A DNA stretch of 6,682 nucleotides, from positions 1 through 6,682 of the forward strand of contig DAOVQG010000257.1 in assembly GCA_030628805.1 (NCBI GenBank). Reading direction: 5' to 3'. This DNA is from JAGMDK01 sp023128695. Lineage in GTDB: Bacteria > Planctomycetota > Phycisphaerae > UBA1845 > Fen-1342. The notes below the pieces were generated by a model. The model worked only from the letters and a program-made list of their open reading frames with translations, was not told the DNA's origin and did not search any database. Below are positions 5,579 through 6,682 of the stretch, in pieces. Each line of letters starts with the position of its first letter. Position 1 is the first letter of the stretch. The position numbers and the translations under genes are program-made.

Positions 5579-6288
5579 GCCGGCCAAATCTCTTCACACT
5601 CGACACCTGGGGCCGTCACGAGAACTTGGTGCTCGAAGTGTTCCAATGCGCACTCGTGCGCCTCGAAAGCGAATCCGAATTGCCCGAAGATGAAAGAGAG
5701 TTGAATCGCAAACTATACTTCCGCGCAAAGGAAGAGAATCTTCGCTTGACACGAGCCGGAAGAGGCCTGGGTTCGACAATCATCCCCGACAGTCCCAACC
5801 CGCCGATTGACGAAAATGCTGAGTCACGGGCACGGGAATCCAAGCGGCCCGACTTCCAGTGCGAACTTATCGACGCTCAAGCCGGTGAGTATCTGGTTTA
5901 CGCCCTGGAGTGCAAGCGACTAGGACGCCCGAAGCCGTCCGGATGGGTTCTGAATCGGAACTACACGAAGCACGGCGTCCAACGGTTCATGGACCCCGAA
6001 TCGGGCTACGGCGAAGGCGCGGAATCCGGCGCTATGATTGGCTACCTGCAAACAATGTCGCCGGATGAAATCCTGAAAGAAGTGAACGGCCACGCAAAGA
6101 AGGTCAACATGCCTTCAATCCACAGGGAGACAGACGAGTGGATTGACCGTGGCGTCACGCGGCTAGATCAAACGCTTAATCGTATGGTGTCTCCGTCACC
6201 CTTCAGGTTGCGGCATCTGTGGATCGATCTGCGTCATCGATACTCGACGGAAGCCTCCGCAAGGCGCGGGGCCCTGAACGGTGACTAA
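5575..6288 (+). CDS. Putative PD-(D/E)xK restriction endonuclease partner of the methylase
   Basis: This 237-residue protein has the core signature of a PD-(D/E)xK nuclease. RPDF places P92-D93 at one strand, and 18 residues later LVYALECKRLG supplies E112 and K114, the expected metal-binding and catalytic residues. A glutamate from the N-terminal helices (for example E16, E21 or E42 in ERELNRKL) may complete the site. After the core come NYTKHGVQRFMD (129-140) and SGAMIGYLQTM (151-161), a GxxRF...MxGY arrangement I recall from uncharacterised proteins near DNA methylases. No signal peptide or membrane segment is seen. The inferred role is cutting unmodified DNA at the site recognised by the methylase. 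The gene starts at TTG and overlaps the methylase stop as TTGA, indicating one operon and coupled translation. The stop is TAA at 6286-6288. I do not recognise a named family. A nicking or phage-triggered effector nuclease is the main alternative to a classical restriction enzyme. Confidence 0.75.
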   Translation: MSRPNLFTLDTWGRHENLVLEVFQCALVRLESESELPEDERELNRKLYFRAKEENLRLTRAGRGLGSTIIPDSPNPPIDENAESRARESKRPDFQCELIDAQAGEYLVYALECKRLGRPKPSGWVLNRNYTKHGVQRFMDPESGYGEGAESGAMIGYLQTMSPDEILKEVNGHAKKVNMPSIHRETDEWIDRGVTRLDQTLNRMVSPSPFRLRHLWIDLRHRYSTEASARRGALNGD

Positions 6289-6290
6289 AA

Positions 6291-6310
6291 GTCGCTCACG
6301 ACGGAGCGGC
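6291..6310. repeat. Short hairpin after the nuclease stop codon
   Basis: GTCGCTC (6291-6297) pairs with GAGCGGC (6304-6310) over seven positions with one G-U wobble and a 6-base loop. It lies two bases after the nuclease stop codon. It could protect the 3' end of the operon transcript. No U-run follows, so it is not called as an intrinsic terminator. Confidence 0.35.
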
Positions 6311-6312
6311 AG

Positions 6313-6353
6313 GTGGCACTGTTGATCTCCTGAAGACATTGGACGTGTGCCAC
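6313..6353. repeat. Inverted GTGGCAC/GTGCCAC pair
   Basis: GTGGCAC (6313-6319) and GTGCCAC (6347-6353) are perfect reverse complements 27 bases apart. The same GTGGCAC heptamer occurs at 345-351 and 361-367 in the repeat that ends the sigma-factor gene. This suggests members of one family of intergenic repeat units at both ends of the window. The repeat unit may extend to about position 6366. Confidence 0.4.
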
Positions 6354-6367
6354 TGCTCTTGAGCCAT

Positions 6368-6433
6368 GTAGGTCGGGTCATCAACCCGACGGTTCTCGAA
6401 TTGTGGGTTTGTCGGGTCGCTGACCCGACCTAC
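6368..6433. repeat. 66-bp nested palindromic intergenic repeat
   Basis: Two 23-base arms (6368-6390 and 6411-6433) are inverted copies matching at 21 of 23 positions, around a 20-base centre. The outer 13 bases, GTAGGTCGGGTCA and TGACCCGACCTAC, match perfectly. Each arm is itself a small palindrome (GTCGGGT...ACCCGAC), so the element can fold as one long hairpin or two small ones. I associate the GTAGGTCGGGTCA motif with abundant intergenic repeats in planctomycetes. It encodes nothing and could form a cruciform, bind a nucleoid protein or be a non-autonomous mobile unit. Confidence 0.75.
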
Positions 6434-6533
6434 TTGGCTTGGCTACGGCCTCGCTTTCCGTCGCCACAGCGGATAACTTGGTTTCCGCCCAACTGATACA
6501 GTCAGGGCAAGTAACAAGGTGAAACGTCCACCT

Positions 6534-6540
6534 GGAGGAG
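6534..6540 (+). promoter_or_regulatory. Strong Shine-Dalgarno site of the nitroreductase gene
   Basis: GGAGGAG lies six bases before the ATG at 6547. The match and spacing are near ideal and fix the start codon. Confidence 0.85.
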
Positions 6541-6546
6541 TATCTC

Positions 6547-6682
6547 ATGGACGTGTTCGAAGCTATCGCCAAACGGCACAGTTACCGCGGCCCGTTCAAG
6601 GATCAGCCGGTGCCCCGCGCGGACCTCCAGCGGATCGTCCAGGCCGGCCTCCAGGCCCCCTCCGGCAAGAACGCCCAGACCA
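6547..6682 (+). CDS. Nitroreductase-family flavoprotein, N-terminus only (runs off the window)
   Basis: Only the first 45 codons are present. The reading MDVFEAIAKRHSYRGPFKD, then PVPRADLQRIVQAGLQAPSG, then KNAQ is the classic start of a nitroreductase-superfamily protein. The RHSYR segment (10-14) corresponds to the RxSxR element that contacts the FMN phosphate, and APSGKNAQ (37-44) to the conserved helix-turn near the flavin. Such cytoplasmic FMN enzymes use NAD(P)H to reduce nitro compounds, quinones or related substrates; the substrate cannot be told from this fragment. The start is supported by GGAGGAG at 6534-6540. The GC-rich codon use resembles fbaB rather than the methylase operon, so this probably belongs to the core chromosome beyond the accessory module. 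Confidence 0.85.
   Translation, partial: MDVFEAIAKRHSYRGPFKDQPVPRADLQRIVQAGLQAPSGKNAQT

Larger units (their letters stand above)
6289..6546. other. Intergenic spacer packed with inverted repeats
   Basis: This spacer holds a short hairpin (6291-6310), a 7-bp inverted pair GTGGCAC/GTGCCAC (6313-6353), a 66-bp nested palindrome (6368-6433), and the leader and Shine-Dalgarno site of the nitroreductase gene. No convincing terminator with a U-tract follows the nuclease gene. I found no convincing promoter in the last 110 bases. Small minus-strand frames here are palindrome-derived and lack ribosome binding sites. Confidence 0.6.

Noticed and set aside
6291..6310. Intrinsic terminator after the nuclease gene
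   Set aside because: The stem is real, but the following bases are AGGTGGCA with no run of T, so it is listed only as a hairpin.
6381..6572. Minus-strand 63-codon frame across the right intergenic spacer
   Set aside because: It overlaps the 66-bp palindrome and the nitroreductase start, has no ribosome binding site and no recognisable sequence.

Overview
The window looks like chromosomal DNA of a planctomycete or a close relative. Three things suggest this: a broken ECF sigma factor whose N-terminus reads like the planctomycete-expanded ECF families, GC-rich housekeeping genes, and several GC-rich palindromic intergenic repeats of the GTGGCAC..., CCGGCTTCCAGCCGG and GTAGGTCGGGTCA... types that I associate with planctomycete genomes. 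The assignment is inference from memory; no search was run.

Layout from left to right. Positions 1-118 are an AT-rich leader with a good ECF-type promoter match. It precedes a sigma-factor gene (119-348) that carries a one-base deletion and then runs into an interspersed palindromic repeat (344-412). On the minus strand, 441-1493 is a complete class I fructose-bisphosphate aldolase (fbaB, DhnA type). It has a strong Shine-Dalgarno site, a hairpin in its probable leader, and a GC-rich hairpin from the neighbouring repeat just past its stop codon. Positions 1494-1837 are non-coding apart from that leader and a second nested palindrome. Positions 1838-2188 look like the 3' end of a radical SAM enzyme gene that has lost its 5' part.

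The core of the window is a two-gene operon at 2291-6288. The first gene encodes a 1095-residue Eco57I-like N6-adenine DNA methyltransferase with additional N- and C-terminal domains. The second encodes a 237-residue protein with a PD-(D/E)xK nuclease signature (PD at residues 92-93, ECK at 112-114). The two genes overlap by four bases (TTGA), and the second starts at TTG behind a GGGAG site, so they are probably translated together. The simplest reading is a restriction-modification or anti-phage module in which one protein methylates and probably recognises a DNA site while the other cleaves. No helicase, translocase or regulator gene is visible in the window. The operon has mixed, less GC-biased codon use than fbaB and sits between repeats and gene remnants, as expected for an acquired accessory module.

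Positions 6289-6546 hold two inverted-repeat structures, the second a nested 66-bp palindrome. At 6547 a nitroreductase-family gene with a strong Shine-Dalgarno site begins and runs off the right edge of the window. No tRNA, rRNA, CRISPR array or transposase gene was recognised.
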